64,000 bases of DNA from Augochlora pura (GCF_028453695.1 NC_135778.1:28943214-29007213); one strand, 5' to 3'. Counted from the first letter of the stretch, positions 36,521 to 48,542 are shown. Translations and numbers: made by a program. The notes: a model not told the origin generated them from the letters alone.

Positions 36521-37010
36521 GAACAGTTTGTAGCCGGTACGCGGGCGAACTTGTTCCCGGCAATAATACGCGGTGGGGAGAGGGGGTGGATGGTCGTATC
36601 CAGTCGCCGTGAGGTCGGTAGTAAACAGGAAGCGCCGGTGCTTCGTCGGTAGGAAGCAGGCAGTCGAAGACTGGCGCGTTGGAGCCGAAGTTTCTAAAAA
36701 GGACGCGTAGAGCCGTGAGAGCGCTCTCGGAAGACCTAGTTAGCCGAGCCGTGGAAACCGAGCCGAAAGTTCCCGGACGACGAGCAGAAACCGGCTGTTA
36801 ATTGTTAGCCGGAGCGTGGCGGCGAGGATGCGCGTAAAATCAACGCCGGTTTACACGGCTCGGACCGGGAAAGCCGAGTATTCGCCTCGGCTCGCTATAA
36901 TTAGCGAAGACGCCGCCGCCGCCGCGCCGGAGTCCTGCCCGGAGAGGACTACCCGCGGAACAGAAGTAGCTTGCGAATCGATCCGAACGATCGGCCTCTA
37001 ATCCACGTTT
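36521..37010 (+). promoter_or_regulatory. CpG-rich block, candidate promoter or 5' exon
   Basis: About 490 bases of high GC and CpG content with abrupt edges. Repeated CAGTCG words (for example 36599 and 36661) resemble the arthropod initiator CAGT core. A small ORF from ATG 36828 (about 57 codons, with a five-alanine run) has no recognised domain. There is no TATA box in a convincing place. Composition is the main argument, so this is a weak call. Confidence 0.25.
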
Positions 37011-37219
37011 ACCCGCCGTGTTTGACCCGGAAACCACGCTCCAATTTTTCCGCGAGTCCTAGCCGACCTAATCGGATTCCCTTTGATCCCCTGCAGATCG
37101 TTATTTTCTAATTGTTCCATCTATCTTCGACGAACAATTACTCGCCGGCGAAACCGTTATACCGTCTGGCATTGGCGAATTTTTTGCGGCCTCGCTGGCC
37201 GGGCAATTTTCATCTAGTT
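37011..37219. other. Unique DNA with a strong 3'-splice-like tract
   Basis: A nine-T run followed by CAG|A at about 37218-37230 looks like a 3' splice acceptor, but the sequence downstream is a tandem array and not an obvious exon. Confidence 0.35.
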
Positions 37220-37935
37220 TTTTTTTCAGATACGTAGCTCCCGGTTGAGAGTATACTGATAGCAAGTTTCAGAACGATCGAATTTAGGGGTGTTCGGAAA
37301 ATTGTCGAAGTTCCTTTACCCTTTCGCGAGTGGACAATTATAAAGAATATTTTTAGCAACGCTATTGATGGAAGTATTATGTTGGAAATTTTAGTAAAGG
37401 TTGTTGAATAAGCAGATTGTTCTATTATAAAATTGCAATGAGAAACAAAGGTCGTAAGGATGCTGGAAAAATTATGAAACTGCTGCAACGGTGTCGGATT
37501 TCAAAATGTAAGTTACGCTTGTGGAACAATATTTTTAGAAATGTCGTCGCTGATGGTATCACGTTGCAAATATTTGTGGTTATAGTTGAATGTCGTTACT
37601 ATCCTATTTAAAAAAGCTGCGGTCCGAAATGGAGCCAACAAGGATATCAAAAAAATTATGAATATCCTTTAATCCGATTCCAAATTGCGAGCTGAACTTT
37701 TTAATCAAATTTCCAGCAACATTGTTGCCGCAAGTATCGTGTCACGAGCTTTTTCGAGCGTCGTTAAACGTGCGGATTATCGCGCAAAAAAAGGTTGCAA
37801 CAAATAAAAACAAAAACAAGGACCGTAAGAACAGTAAAAAAAATTACGAAAATCGAGCGCGACCCGACCGGGATTCCGAAGTGGCGTCGGTGAAACTTTT
37901 TTAATAACATTGTTGCCGAAATTGTCGTTGCCGAG
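37220..37935 (+). repeat. Local tandem array, about 175-187 bp period
   Basis: A diverged anchor, (A/C)AACATTGTTGCCG or similar followed by AGTAT, is at about 37357, 37542, 37717 and 37904. Units share TGGAACAATATTTTTAG-like and AAAAATTATGAAA-like words. Divergence is high, so unit edges are approximate. Confidence 0.75.
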
Positions 37936-38639
37936 CGTTTCTGTAAACCTAACTGGAGCACGGCGCAAACACGATCGTGTAACAGAAAGTTCCGATCCGG
38001 GATTACCGGAAACTTTGTTGGGGTGGAAGATGCGCAAAGAAGACCGGCGGTATCAACAAATTTTAAGTTTCGCCGTTGCGAAACGTTGTGTTTTCGTTAA
38101 TTTCGGAGCAGGGGCTCGGAAAACCGTGGAAATTGCATCGCCGCCGGCGCTCGCTATGGTAAAACGTTTGTATCGATTTCGCATTAATCCCGCCGACGCG
38201 CACGCAGCGCGGCCGATACGCATCGTTTTCGAAAATTCGATTTTCCCTCGGATCGCTCACGCTAATTTTTACTTAACCGGCTCGAACTCGGTTAGGCAGG
38301 TGCATACGCCCAAGCCCCGGAATTGTTCGGCAGACGCGGATAGAATGTAATTTAGGATGATATCAGTTTATACTACTATTTCGAGCGGGCTCTACGTGCT
38401 ACCAAAAACACTAGATACCGCGGTGATTAATTGCTTTATCGTGCAGCCGGCTTATGAAACATCGCCGAAACAGCATTCCGGCTATCGTCTGACGTCTGAC
38501 TACGAATTCGTGCCGAATTCGTGCAATACGGGCCGCGGGGAAGCAATTAATATCAACGCGAACTCGTGTTTTTACCCACGGGACCGGGCAATATGCGAAT
38601 TTTCTTCAGGAACAGCCGATCCCCCGTTTCGTTGCTGCT
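37936..38639. other. Unique non-coding DNA
   Basis: CpG-rich. The plus-strand ORF 37910-38350 (146 codons) and ORF 38357-38656 (99 codons) follow each other in different frames. Neither has a motif, and the first overlaps minus-strand frames. Not supported as genes. Confidence 0.5.
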
Positions 38640-39330
38640 ACGTCTTATTCCGGTAATTCGCGGATGTATATATTGTAGAAAATTAACTGCTGTGATTATT
38701 GTTCTGCAACTTTTTAGATATAATACGCATTGTTTAGAGAATGTGTAATAATTTCTTCAGTAAGGAATAACCGCTGGTTTTAAAGTTGTAATTGGAATTG
38801 AACGCGTCGACGTTGCTCATTTAGTTTCAGGAGTATTGGCGTAGTAGTAATCGATAATTAATTGGAGGCTAACTATCGTACATATCAATCTTAAACTATG
38901 CGGTTATATTGTGCATTGTTTAGAGAAAATACTCTAATTTTATCAAGCCAAAATGTTTACCCAAACTAGAGTTATAATTGTAACTGCACACATCTCCTCT
39001 TTAATTTTACTTGGCACTGTCTTGGCATACTAATCTTCGATAATTAATTAAACAATACCCATCGCAGGTACCAATTTTAAACTATGCAGTTGTACTGTAC
39101 ATTATCTAGAGAAAATACCCTAATTTTGTCAAGCAAAAATATCCACTCGATCCAAAGTTATAATTCCAACTTCGTACGTCAACACCGCCTCTTTAATTTC
39201 ACGAGTCTCGCCACAGCAATATTCGACAAATTAATTAAAGAACACCCAGCGCACAATACCGGTCTTAAACAATACCATTGCATCGTGCATCCTCTAGAGA
39301 GAGAAACAGCTGAAATTTTTCCAAGACAAT
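38640..39330 (+). repeat. Local tandem array of four units, about 186 bp
   Basis: GCATTGTTTAGAGAA-like anchors are at 38727, 38913, 39098 and 39287 (periods 186, 186 and about 188). Units share TCGATAATTAATT, AATCTTAAACTATGC-like and AGTTATAATT words. Confidence 0.92.
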
Positions 39331-40239
39331 CCACGCAGCCGGTGTAGTACTCTCGTTTCCGAGCGAGTTGCATCGAAAGCCGGATCGAAGTAGAACGACC
39401 GGACGGTCTGTTCGAGCGTAGAAGTCGCCGGTTTCTACCAGTCGGCTCGGTTCTAATGCACCTGGATGCGGTAGATTGGATAGGAAGCGAAGGCAAGAGG
39501 ACAATCTGATCGTGGCCGGAATAGCGTCAAAGCGCTATTATCGCCGATAGAAGCCGTTCTGGATTCTGCTAATTCCAGGAATTACGGCAGCAGCCTTCGA
39601 CATGCACGCGATGCCGGCTGCTGCGGGGCGCAGCATCTCTGGCACGGACAGAGCACCGTTGTGGTGCACTTCGAGGAAACTTAACTCGACGCTCTGCACT
39701 CGGGGAGAGGTGGGTGCACCAGCAGACCACCCCCTACCCCTACCCCTCCCCCTCCCTCCCTCCCTCCCTCATCCTCTGCGGCTCCGTAGCGTCGAGTCGT
39801 GTCGAGTCGCGTCGAATCGCGCGGAGACTGCGCATCTGCTCTTGTTACAACTGAATGGGCCATTGCTCTTACACGAGTTCCACGGCAGTAATCTACCGGA
39901 ATTCGCCGAAGTTAATGTTGCCAGGGCCGCAATAACGCCCCGGCCGTAATTAATTCTGATAATGGCCGAGACCGCCGATGCGCGATATCCTTTTCGACTG
40001 CGACACTTTTGCGAAAAACTTTCCGCGTTCCGCGCTCGCTCGTACGCCTGTCCGTTGTTACCCTGGAACGGAACACCTGCAGTCGGTGTGCAAAGTATTC
40101 TCGCGCGTCTCTCAACCATTTCTGAGCTGACTAAAATCAGACATTTTGGTAGAAGAGATGTGCTTTGGTTATTATAATTGGTTGATAAATGATGGATTTC
40201 AATTTTACAGCTTGATTGATCTCGCGTCTTAAAATGGGA
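39331..40239. other. Unique non-coding DNA
   Basis: CpG-rich. A CCCTA/CCTCCCT pyrimidine repeat lies at 39728-39770, followed by a GTCGAGTC/GTCGAATC tandem at 39790-39820. ORFs 39602-39949 (plus) and 39769-40281 (minus, 170 codons) overlap each other and carry no domain. Confidence 0.5.
39728..39820. repeat. Short tandem tracts: CCCTA/CCCT then GTCGAGTC
   Basis: Three CCCCTA units grade into a CCCT repeat. About 20 bases later GTCGAGTC-like 10-base units occur about four times. Confidence 0.85.
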
Positions 40240-40480
40240 ATTTCTGAGACGTCTTATTTCAGACGTTCGAAGGACGTACAATTTGAGATATCATTGGAAC
40301 GTTTTAAAAACGTTTTAATTTATAATATAGGATATTTCTTGGACGTGTTTAAGACATTCGTAAGACATAAACGACGTCTTAAAAACGTCTAAAAGATTTC
40401 TTGATTTTTAACACAATTCTAGGACGTTTCTAAGACGTCCGTAAGGCATTAAAGACGTCTTAAAGACATCCTTGTGCTAC
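40240..40480. repeat. Minisatellite rich in GACGTC palindromes
   Basis: Repeated words (A)GACGTCTTA, AAGACGTC and GGACGTTTCTAAGACGTCC at spacings of about 20-40 bases. GACGTC is self-complementary, so each unit is a small palindrome. Confidence 0.85.
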
Positions 40481-41435
40481 CTGTGTACCAGCCAATTGCT
40501 AAAAAATGATTTATAAAAGTTGCAATTGTTTGACGTCACATTTTAATAAATATATATATTTTCTCAACTTTTTTATTTGAGCTCGTAACAAAATAAAAAG
40601 AAAATTCATCTTACAATTCTCTCTTAGAATTCGACTGGAATATTGTAAGCTATACTATAAGACATAGTATAAGCTATAATATAAGCTATAATTTAAGCCA
40701 AAGAAAGCGAGTTTGTCGCTAACAATGGAGGAAGAGTACGCGTCTTCAGGGGGTGAATTTTGGGACGGCCGGCGAGGAGGTAATTTGCGGGAGTGACGAG
40801 AGTTTATTGGAAAATTTACAACGCGTTAGTCCCGGAAGGCGGCGAATTATAACGAACGCGGAATGTGAAAGGGTTCCGATGTTTCCGTGGTTCCGGAACG
40901 AGCGAAGGTACTCACGGGCGTCGTGGACAAGGAAGCCCGCGGACAAGTGGCCGTGTATCCCCCGGCCGCTTAGGGAATATCCTATGAATCATAATGAGCC
41001 CGGCATAATTCGCAATTTGTTGCCGCGTGAAAACGCGAGTTTTACCGTCGGCCGTCGACGCACCGCCGAAATTCCGGCGCCCGGAACTGCGATAACTTAA
41101 TTAAACGCCGACAAACGAACGATTCCCGACAATTTCACAGTAGTTAGCCTGCTCGACGCATCAACGACCGGACCAACGGCCGGCGTCCTCCACAGCCGCG
41201 TTCCGCCGACTTCGTTTCATCGCGGAACATCCCTGAAACATTTATTTAACAATTACGACTCTTCGAGAGCTTTTAGCGGTGAACCGCGAGCCAAGATATC
41301 CGGGATAAACGACGAATTATTTTGCTGTGTATCCATCGGCGAATTCAACCAGAGCGTGGCGCGTTCTATCCCCTGCATAATTACGGCGGGTATCGGTCAT
41401 CGTTTCAACCGTTGGCAATTTGTTTAAATAATAGA
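40481..41435. other. Unique non-coding DNA
   Basis: Begins with a short AAGCTATAATAT repeat (40640-40695), then CpG-rich sequence. The plus-strand ORF 40753-41100 (115 codons) is unrecognised. Confidence 0.5.
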
Positions 41436-42190
41436 AGCCTTTTAACGTTACACGTTTTAGTTTTGTTGGAAGTAAGGAGCTACATTGTGTTCACTGATTT
41501 TTATACTGTTATGGAACGGGTGGATTTTTGTGTTGGTTTTTTATTGCAGTTCGGAGTGTCTGCTGCACTGTCGTTACAATTTGCCTTGCTACTTTGTGAT
41601 CTATTTTATTATTTTTCGATATTTCTTCTTCCGGACTTGTGCTCTTTCGATTCGATCGCTGCTTTTGCTTTCTTTTGCTACCCCTTGATTCAGCTTTCTA
41701 CTTTGTGATTTGTTTTGTTACTCTGTGATTTATTTCACTATTCTTTCAGTTAATCTGCTACTTTATCAGTTCTGTTTTGCTACTTTTGGATTTATTTTGA
41801 CGCCTCCTAATTTATCACTGCTTTTTGATACATATCTCGCTACTTCGTGATTTCTCTCGCTACTTATCGATTCATCTGATTATAATTCATTTTGCTACTT
41901 TGTTATTTCTTTCGATATTTTTCGATTTATCCTGCTACTTTGTGGTTTCTTTTGTGCTACTCTCCGATTTCTCTCGTCGCCTTGCGATGTATTTTGCTAT
42001 TTTTCTTTTTCTTTAACCACTTTGTCATTTCTCTTGCTACGTTTCGATAAATATCCTGTTACTTTTATTTGCGATTTATTTTGCTATTTTTCAATTTCTC
42101 TGGCTACTTTGTCGCGTTTCTCTCCCCACTTGCATATATATCTTTTGTTACTTTGTAATTTCCCTTGCTACCCCGTGATCTCCTTCGCCG
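41436..42190. repeat. Pyrimidine-rich minisatellite, about 20-40 bp units
   Basis: The word TGCTAC(T)TTGTGATTT(C/A)TTTT and variants recur about twenty times at irregular spacing. It produces hydrophobic Phe/Leu/Tyr ORFs (41322-41708, 41825-42016, 42022-42306) that look like membrane proteins but are translations of the repeat. Confidence 0.88.
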
Positions 42191-42958
42191 CGCCACGATC
42201 ATGCGCACAATCGGCACGATCGCGTTCCCCCGTCCGTCGCCGCGCGAAGACAGCGGGAACGGTTTCCAGGCCGGCAAGCCGTTGCCGAACTTTTCGCGAA
42301 CTTTGATGGACGACGCAACACTTCGTTACAGTTTTCATTAAATATCGGTAATCGATCCGCGATAAAAGCCCCCCCCCCCCCTCCCCTCACCGGGCGCACC
42401 GTTGCCTGGCGCGCGGCGGCGTGACTGTATATTAAACCGATAATACGCCGTCGGCGTATTTCCCCTCCCCCGGCAACCATGGTGTAATTAATTTCGCCGT
42501 TTTACCGGCCCCCGAAACTTCCCGACCCATCGAAAACTTTCGATCTTGCATCACGGTGTCGCCCGCCTGCCTGCTGCCAGCGATAGCGTTCGCGTTCGCA
42601 GGAAAAAAGGCTGCGCAAGAAACGACGGAGCCGGGGGGTAGCCTCTACGGGGGGGGGGGGGGGCGGTTGACGCCCGTGTGCCATGGGGGGTCGGACACCC
42701 CGCGAAGTTCCGTGGCAATCGACGGAACCCTTCTGCGGTAACTGCTAATTTCTGTTTTAATTATCATTGAAATTTACTTTTTAAAAGACATAACATTGTG
42801 ACGGGCGTACATATTTTTATGTATGTAAATGTATTTGTAGACGTACGTATATAATTTATTGAAGATTTATTTGTTAGTGAAAATAATGTATGGTGATTAT
42901 TCTTGTTAGTTCTATTCATTCTTACTGTTCTTATTATTTTTATTATTCATTATTCTTA
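42191..42958. other. Unique CpG-rich DNA with C and G runs
   Basis: A 13-base poly-C run at 42369-42381 and a 15-base poly-G run at 42649-42663 lie about 270 bases apart and are complementary. 42760-42958 is AT-rich. No supported ORF. Confidence 0.55.
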
Positions 42959-43185
42959 TTAAACCTATGCACTCGAGTGGCGCCTCTGGAGCGCCAATGA
43001 AAATTCTTATATAATTAACAAAATAATGTTGACATTATTAAAGACCCTTCTGATGAAAGCGTAACAGTCTTACGAGTCAAAGACTCAATTTCACATGCAT
43101 AAATTATACTAAGTGCTATACTACAGCTAGTCAAAATAGCAATTTTCGATCTAAGCTTAAAATGGTTCCGAGTACAAAGGGTTAA
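42959..43185. mobile_element. piggyBac-type MITE with TTAA flanks
   Basis: The body is 42963-43181 (219 bp). The left end ACCTATGCACTCGAGTGG and the inverted right end CCCTTTGTACTCGGAACC match at most positions. TTAA lies directly outside both ends (42959-42962 and 43182-43185). There is no transposase ORF. A related left end is at 62821. Confidence 0.78.
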
Positions 43186-44080
43186 TAGTCTCTACAAGTG
43201 TTGTATCATCTAAGTAGTACTATTTCATAATGATGACATAATGGAATATATATGATACAGTTTATTGTTTAAAAACGCCTCGGCGTCGAATTAGAACAGC
43301 GATTTGATAAAAACGCGGTCCGATTTCCGGGGAACTTTGAAAGACGACTTAACGAGTTTTACGAGCTTTTTGACGGGCGGCGACGTAATCGATGGAAATT
43401 ATGATTTCCGGCGGCAGCATGTCATCAGGTAAACAAGTCAGCCGGCTAACTCGACTTCCACAAGTCGGCCCCGGCCATCAATAACGTTCCAGCTAACGAG
43501 AGACGCCGCTGCCTCGTAAATCAGCTTCCGAATTCACTCGTTCGCGATCTTCGCCCGAAAATCTTCCGTCATTGGCCGGCAATTGTGACGTCATCGGCCG
43601 GACATTAATCATCGCGAGAGAGAGAGAGAGAGAGATACCGCCGACACGGGGGAGACCACCAGCGCCGTTTTTACGTTGTTCGACGACGACGCGCGAACAA
43701 GAAACCAAGTAGACGCTACACCACGAAAAAGTGAACCCCGTTATCGGCGAAGTTAATACAGTTCGGAGCGTAATGCATCGGCGAGAAAAAATCACTGTTG
43801 GTCGATTTTTTATAGTGAAATAACTCTGACAAGACTATAACGTGGTCGCAGTCTATAATAAAAATTATTGCTAAGGTCGCGCGAGCGTTGAAAGTTGTAA
43901 AATTGTGAGGAAATGTAATGGTTATATGGGCTGAGTGGTTTAATGGTTTTAAATCGATCTTTAACTTAAATTAAACGTTGTGGAGAACTATTTTTCGAAC
44001 GAAAGTTGTTTCGGATGAACAGGGATGTGTGATTTATTTTTCGCCGGTCTCTTTTGTTATAATATACAATGTTTTTAATA
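43186..44080. other. Unique non-coding DNA
   Basis: CpG-rich 43270-43800 with a GA microsatellite at 43615-43635; AT-rich afterwards. Minus-strand ORF 43493-43795 runs through the GA tract and is unrecognised. Confidence 0.5.
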
Positions 44081-44400
44081 TAATTTTGTGCGAGTGGTAT
44101 TTCGAATCAATTACTTGAGTATTTGAAGAATTCGTTCGAATTAATTTCGGACTGAATTTTCATTCCAAAAATTTATTCGACATATTGTTCGTATAATTTA
44201 TTCAACATTCGACCAAGGTATTATTGAATAATTTATTCGGCACATTATTCAGCCGAAGTTTTATTCCAAGAATTTATTCAACGTATCAATTGACTAAAAT
44301 TTGGTTCAAAAAATTCATTCGACACTTTAATCGATTAAAACGTTACTGGAAATATTGCTCAGATAATTCGACAATGGCCAAGCCCGTCTCACAGAATCCA
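44081..44400. repeat. Degenerate minisatellite, AATTTATTCGAC units
   Basis: TTTATTC(G/A)(A/G) words at 44172, 44197, 44232, 44273 and 44314, often followed by ACATATT or a variant. Spacing is irregular (25-41 bases). Confidence 0.75.
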
Positions 44401-45329
44401 GACTGTTAAACTATTTAAAAAAAAGAAAAAAAATCCATTTCAGTGCGTTGGAATAATCGCGGCCAAGAGAAAACGAACACGTCGGTAGCCGGCGAGGGTA
44501 AACAATTAATTTAGCGAGATTCGTTCGGCAGTCTAGCCTAATATCGACGGTCGTGAGCAGGGTAATTTGCAGGCTGGCCACGCGGGGGTGCGGAGGCCGG
44601 TCGGGAGAGGGTAGCAGCTACGTGGCAGTGGCCGTTGCCGCCGAAGAAATTGACAAATTGTACTTTTAAATGATCGAGTCGAGCGGAACGAGACCTGGCT
44701 TCCACTCGAGCGCGGGAGTTCACGAGGTTCTGCGGGGGTGGGAGGACTATAAATAAGGGTCGGACGCTAAGCTCGGTAAGAAAGGGGGTCCGAGGGTGGT
44801 GGGTCATGGGGTAAAAGGGGCGAGAGAGAGAGAGGGGGGGGGGGGGGGGGGGGGAAGGGTGGAAGAGGCTCGGGGCGCCGTGACGAAGAGCTACGGCGAA
44901 CTCGGCCCTCGCCGGGGCTCTTCTTTTTCGGGCGGAGCTGCAGCCCGAAGAAAATTAAATGACGGCCGGAGAAGTTTCAGCCGGCAAGTTTTAAATTAAT
45001 ATTGTTACGCGGCCTGGTAATCGTGATAAGCTGGCCCCGGTGGCACCCGGGCCCCTTTATTTCACTTGGAACTTCACTCAGGCTGCTCGCACCGCGATTT
45101 AGTATTTCGCTGCGCTGGTTACCTCGCCTCGAACACCGTATTTGTATTTATCGCCGGGATTGTTCAATTAATCACCGTCTCATACAGTCGTTTCAACAAT
45201 GCGACGGAAATCATTGGATAATGATGTTAATTAAATATTTCGGGGAAAGTTGTAGCGGTAGTTTGAATTTTTTTATTTTTCTTTGATTTTTCTTTGATTT
45301 ATTTTCCGATCTTTATTCGTGCAGGATGT
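44401..45329. other. Unique DNA with a TATA-like box and G run
   Basis: CpG-rich. CTATAAATAAGG at 44747-44758 fits a TATA box, but no initiator match lies about 30 bases on. A GA then poly-G tract occupies 44822-44854, with 21 Gs from 44834. ORFs nearby read the tract as Gly or Glu/Arg. Confidence 0.45.
44822..44854. repeat. (GA)n followed by 21-base poly-G
   Basis: Six GA dinucleotides grade into an uninterrupted G run. Confidence 0.95.
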
Positions 45330-45740
45330 CGACTGCACTGTGTGAATTTTAGTGGATCAATAGTTTAATGAATTCTTTGAACTCTTCGAATTTTATTCGA
45401 CTGATAGTGATTGAATTTTTCGAATTTTATTTGACTGATGTTTCAAATCAATTCATTGAATTCTTCAAACTTTTATCGACTAATATTTCGACGGAAATCT
45501 TTAAATTGATCTTTTGAATTAAATGAAATCTTAAAATTTTATTCGACTAATATTTAGAATAAATTCTTTGAATTCTTCGATTCTTATTCAACTAATATTT
45601 CTCTGAATTCTTCGAATTTTAATCGACTAATATTTCGACTCAATTTCTCTGAATTCTTCGAATTTTAATCGACTAATATTCCGAATAAATACTTTGAATT
45701 CTTCGAATTCGACTCGATTAAATTCAAATTCGATTCGAGC
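45330..45740. repeat. Minisatellite, about 60-bp GAATTCTTCGAATTTT unit
   Basis: Recurring order GAATTCTTCGAATTTTA, then TCGACTAATATTTCGA, then AAT. About seven degenerate units. GAATTC and TTCGAA palindromes recur in each. Confidence 0.88.
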
Positions 45741-46199
45741 GGTTCCCTTTTTTTTCTTGAACACGGTCGCCTCTATCGATCAGGCGAATCCAAGTTTCCT
45801 AATTTCGCGCGTATCGTTCCAGTAATTAAATTAGGATACGATATTAACGTGATTAAAGCAATGCCGGGCCGGTAATTATAAAGCGAATTTTAATATTACG
45901 GCAACAGCTTTGATTGTAAAATACCTATATACCAGTTGATAGAATATTAATTAATTAGTAATATTACCACCAGTTCACGGGATCCGATGATAGGAAGAAA
46001 TCGATACTACTTGTTAATGTTCTCTGTACATAATGACGGTTTTTATGCGCGGAAACGAAGCAATATTGAATTCACCGCCACCGATGCTCAATCGTTCGCG
46101 TCGCGCGTCGTTATTCGACGTGTATGTGCATCGATATTAGTTGACGGAATTCCTACTACGGTTTTTCGATCATCGCTGACGTCACCGTTTAATTAATCG
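45741..46199. other. Unique non-coding DNA
   Basis: AT-rich, with short ORF 45987-46196 (69 codons), unrecognised. Confidence 0.45.
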
Positions 46200-46545
46200 A
46201 ATTTATGGAAATCGAGAAATCGTATTAATACTTGAGAAATTATTATTTTCATTTAAGAAATTCTATTTATATTTGAGACCTTATCATTGATATTTGTGGA
46301 GTCATACTAATATTCCAGGAGTTATTATTAATATGTCAAGACTTCTATTAATATCTGTAAAGCTAGTATTAATACTGAAAGACATATATTAACATTCGAA
46401 AAATCGATATTTGACGAATCATATTAATCACGAATTTCCATTAATATTCAAAGGCTTACATTAAAGTCCGTGGATCTATTATTACCATTTGAAGAACCAT
46501 TATTAATATGAAAAGACTTATATCAATATCTGAAAGATTATGTTA
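46200..46545. repeat. Degenerate minisatellite, about 30-40 bp TATTAATATTTG unit
   Basis: About ten copies of an A(T/C)ATTAATATT(T/C)G(A/T) word at irregular spacing, alternating with GA-rich words such as AAAGACTTATA. Confidence 0.78.
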
Positions 46546-46978
46546 ATCTTTTAATATTTTTGTATAGATTACGACGAAATGTTTTCGCGTTGTTGCATAA
46601 AGATCGAAGCCGGCGTTTTCTGCGCTCACTTCCGTCGGTCGGAGCCAAATCTTGGCGAGCGACGCGGATAATTCGGCGAAAAAAAAGAAAGCCGAGAAAA
46701 CTGAAGGACCAACCACGGGACAATCCTCGGAACGCGCTTTTCCATCAGGATCAAATGTTTTCCGATTCGCCGGGATAAAACGCGCGGACGGCAAAGGCTG
46801 CATTCTATGCACGGAGCGGGCGCGGTATTTACTTGCAACGGTGCCGGTCCTGTTTTAATCAACGCCGGATCAACCTATTTGTACAGCCACCGGAAATAAC
46901 ACGGTGACATAGTTCCCCCTATTCTTTCGCCGGTCTGCTCGCAACCCCCCCCCCCCCCCGCCCGCCCCGCCCTGTTTC

Positions 46979-47010
<32 letters not shown>

Positions 47011-47577
47011 GCTCTTCGACGTCGTACGAAGAGGCCGCTCGATGAAAATATTTCGCGGCGCGTACGTAAATCGCCTTCGAGCGCGTAATTCGGCGCGATG
47101 TTACAGCCGGCCATAAATCCCATAAACGATGATATACCGTTGTCGAACGCGATCGGTCCCGAACGAGCACGTACCACCGGATAGATCTGTGTGCGCCTGT
47201 CGGAAGAGAAAAAGGCGATCAATGGTTTAAGCCTGCGAATGGAAAGAGAATAAGCGGCGAAGTTCGTCGACACGAAGCGGAAGGGGTGGGGGGAGGGTGG
47301 CGGGGGCTCGCAGCATCTGCGACGAACTAGCGCGACGGATCCTTTGTGGAATTGCATCGATAAGCTACCGGCGCGAGTCCGTTATTTTCGCTGCTACCTG
47401 CCGCCCTACCGAATCCCCGTGCACAGGTGCACACCTGCGTAGGCCGCGTAACGCGAAACGTTGACGAATGTTGTTCCGATAGCCGCGAGACATGGGCGGC
47501 GATTCTCGCGTGGCCGACGGGATGGAAATTTTCGAAAAATTTTTCGAGCAATTCCAGACATTTTCTCTTTACTTTCA
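46546..47577. other. Unique CpG-rich DNA with two poly-C runs
   Basis: Poly-C runs at 46945-46959 (15) and 46982-47010 (29) lie only 22 bases apart. Minus-strand ORFs 46875-47357 (160 codons) and 46919-47170 read these as poly-Gly. ORFs 46538-46862 on both strands overlap heavily. No gene is supported. Confidence 0.55.
46945..47010. repeat. Paired poly-C runs (15 and 29 bases)
   Basis: Two uninterrupted C homopolymers separated by a G/C-rich spacer. Confidence 0.96.
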
Positions 47578-48088
47578 GAAAGGGCGTAGCCGATTAAGAT
47601 GGTCAAAACTGCCCTTAGAGGTTTCTCAATGAGTCATATACCGTTCGATAGCTGACCAATAAAAACTCATCTGTGGAAAATTTTAACCCTGTAACTTGTC
47701 CGTGAGGGTAGTTACAGGGTAAATTAGATTTCGCGTTCTATCGGCATTTTTCCACCTTTAGCGTCTTTCTAAAATTTTGAAAAAAGTATGGCTTATTTTG
47801 GACATCAAGCCGGATGTTATAGAATTTTTTCCGATTTTTCAGTTGCAGACAGGAAAAATCATCGACACATTGGGTTTTCATTTTTTTTTTTTGAGAATGT
47901 TGCAGGCGAGCAAAAAATCTGAGAAAAATTGAGTACACGAGCCGTGATAGTACCTTATCAGGGAATTAATATCAAAATATTATATATTTTAGTTTTCGAG
48001 AAATCTTCAATTTTCCGATTTTTTGGGGATTTTCCATTTTTGATAATCACAGCTTGCAACTGAAAAATCTGAAAAAATTCTATAACAT
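47578..48088 (-). mobile_element. Foldback element, left arm and centre
   Basis: Left arm 47578-47809 corresponds to the arm of 56714-57381 (AAAGGGCGTAGCCGATTAAG through GACATCAAG). The arm continues into the centre with a further inverted pair: TTATAGAATTTTTTCCGAT at 47817 and ATCTGAAAAAATTCTATAA at about 48067. The centre is in the opposite orientation to the 56.7-kb copy and is longer. The outer right arm is missing. Confidence 0.88.
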
Positions 48089-48451
48089 ACAACGTACGTT
48101 GTAAAAAGTGTGTTGTATAATAGAGAATTCGTTAAAATTTTTTCGTTGAAAATCTCCGTCGGAAATAATTCAAAAGTATTAACAAAAGAAACCACCCCTC
48201 TGTGGTTGCCCCGAGATCGTTCAGAAAGAAAGTGTTAAAAACTCGCTCAAATACGAACCGAGAATTCTGAAATAATTCTGACTGTTCAAGAACAATGTAA
48301 ACACATGTTCTAAATTTGATTCAGATTTTTAGTTTGAGAATTCATGTTCGATAGAAGCGATGGAAATGCGTCTCGTGTGTACACGCAGGCTGCGATAGGT
48401 CCGCGAGTTTAATTGATCCAGGCCTTAACCGGATCTAAGTCCGGCATGCTA

Positions 48452-48542
48452 GACCTAGTTAGACCTAGCCAGACCTACGTAGACCTACCTAGACGTATCT
48501 AGACGTATCTAGACCTACGTGGTCCTATGTAGTCCCAGTTAA
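48452..48542. repeat. Minisatellite, about 10-bp AGACCTACGT units
   Basis: Nine or so imperfect units with AGACCTA(G/C) or AGACGTATC. Confidence 0.9.

Noticed and set aside
41322..42306. Series of hydrophobic ORFs resembling membrane proteins
   Set aside because: Hydrophobic Phe/Leu/Tyr content comes from the TTTGCTACTTTGTGATT minisatellite.
43425..43445. CATCAG|GTAAAC junction
   Set aside because: No pyrimidine tract upstream and a weak donor.
44747..44758. TATA-box-like CTATAAATAAGG
   Set aside because: No initiator or transcript evidence about 30 bases downstream, and it lies next to a simple-repeat tract. Noted in its segment only.
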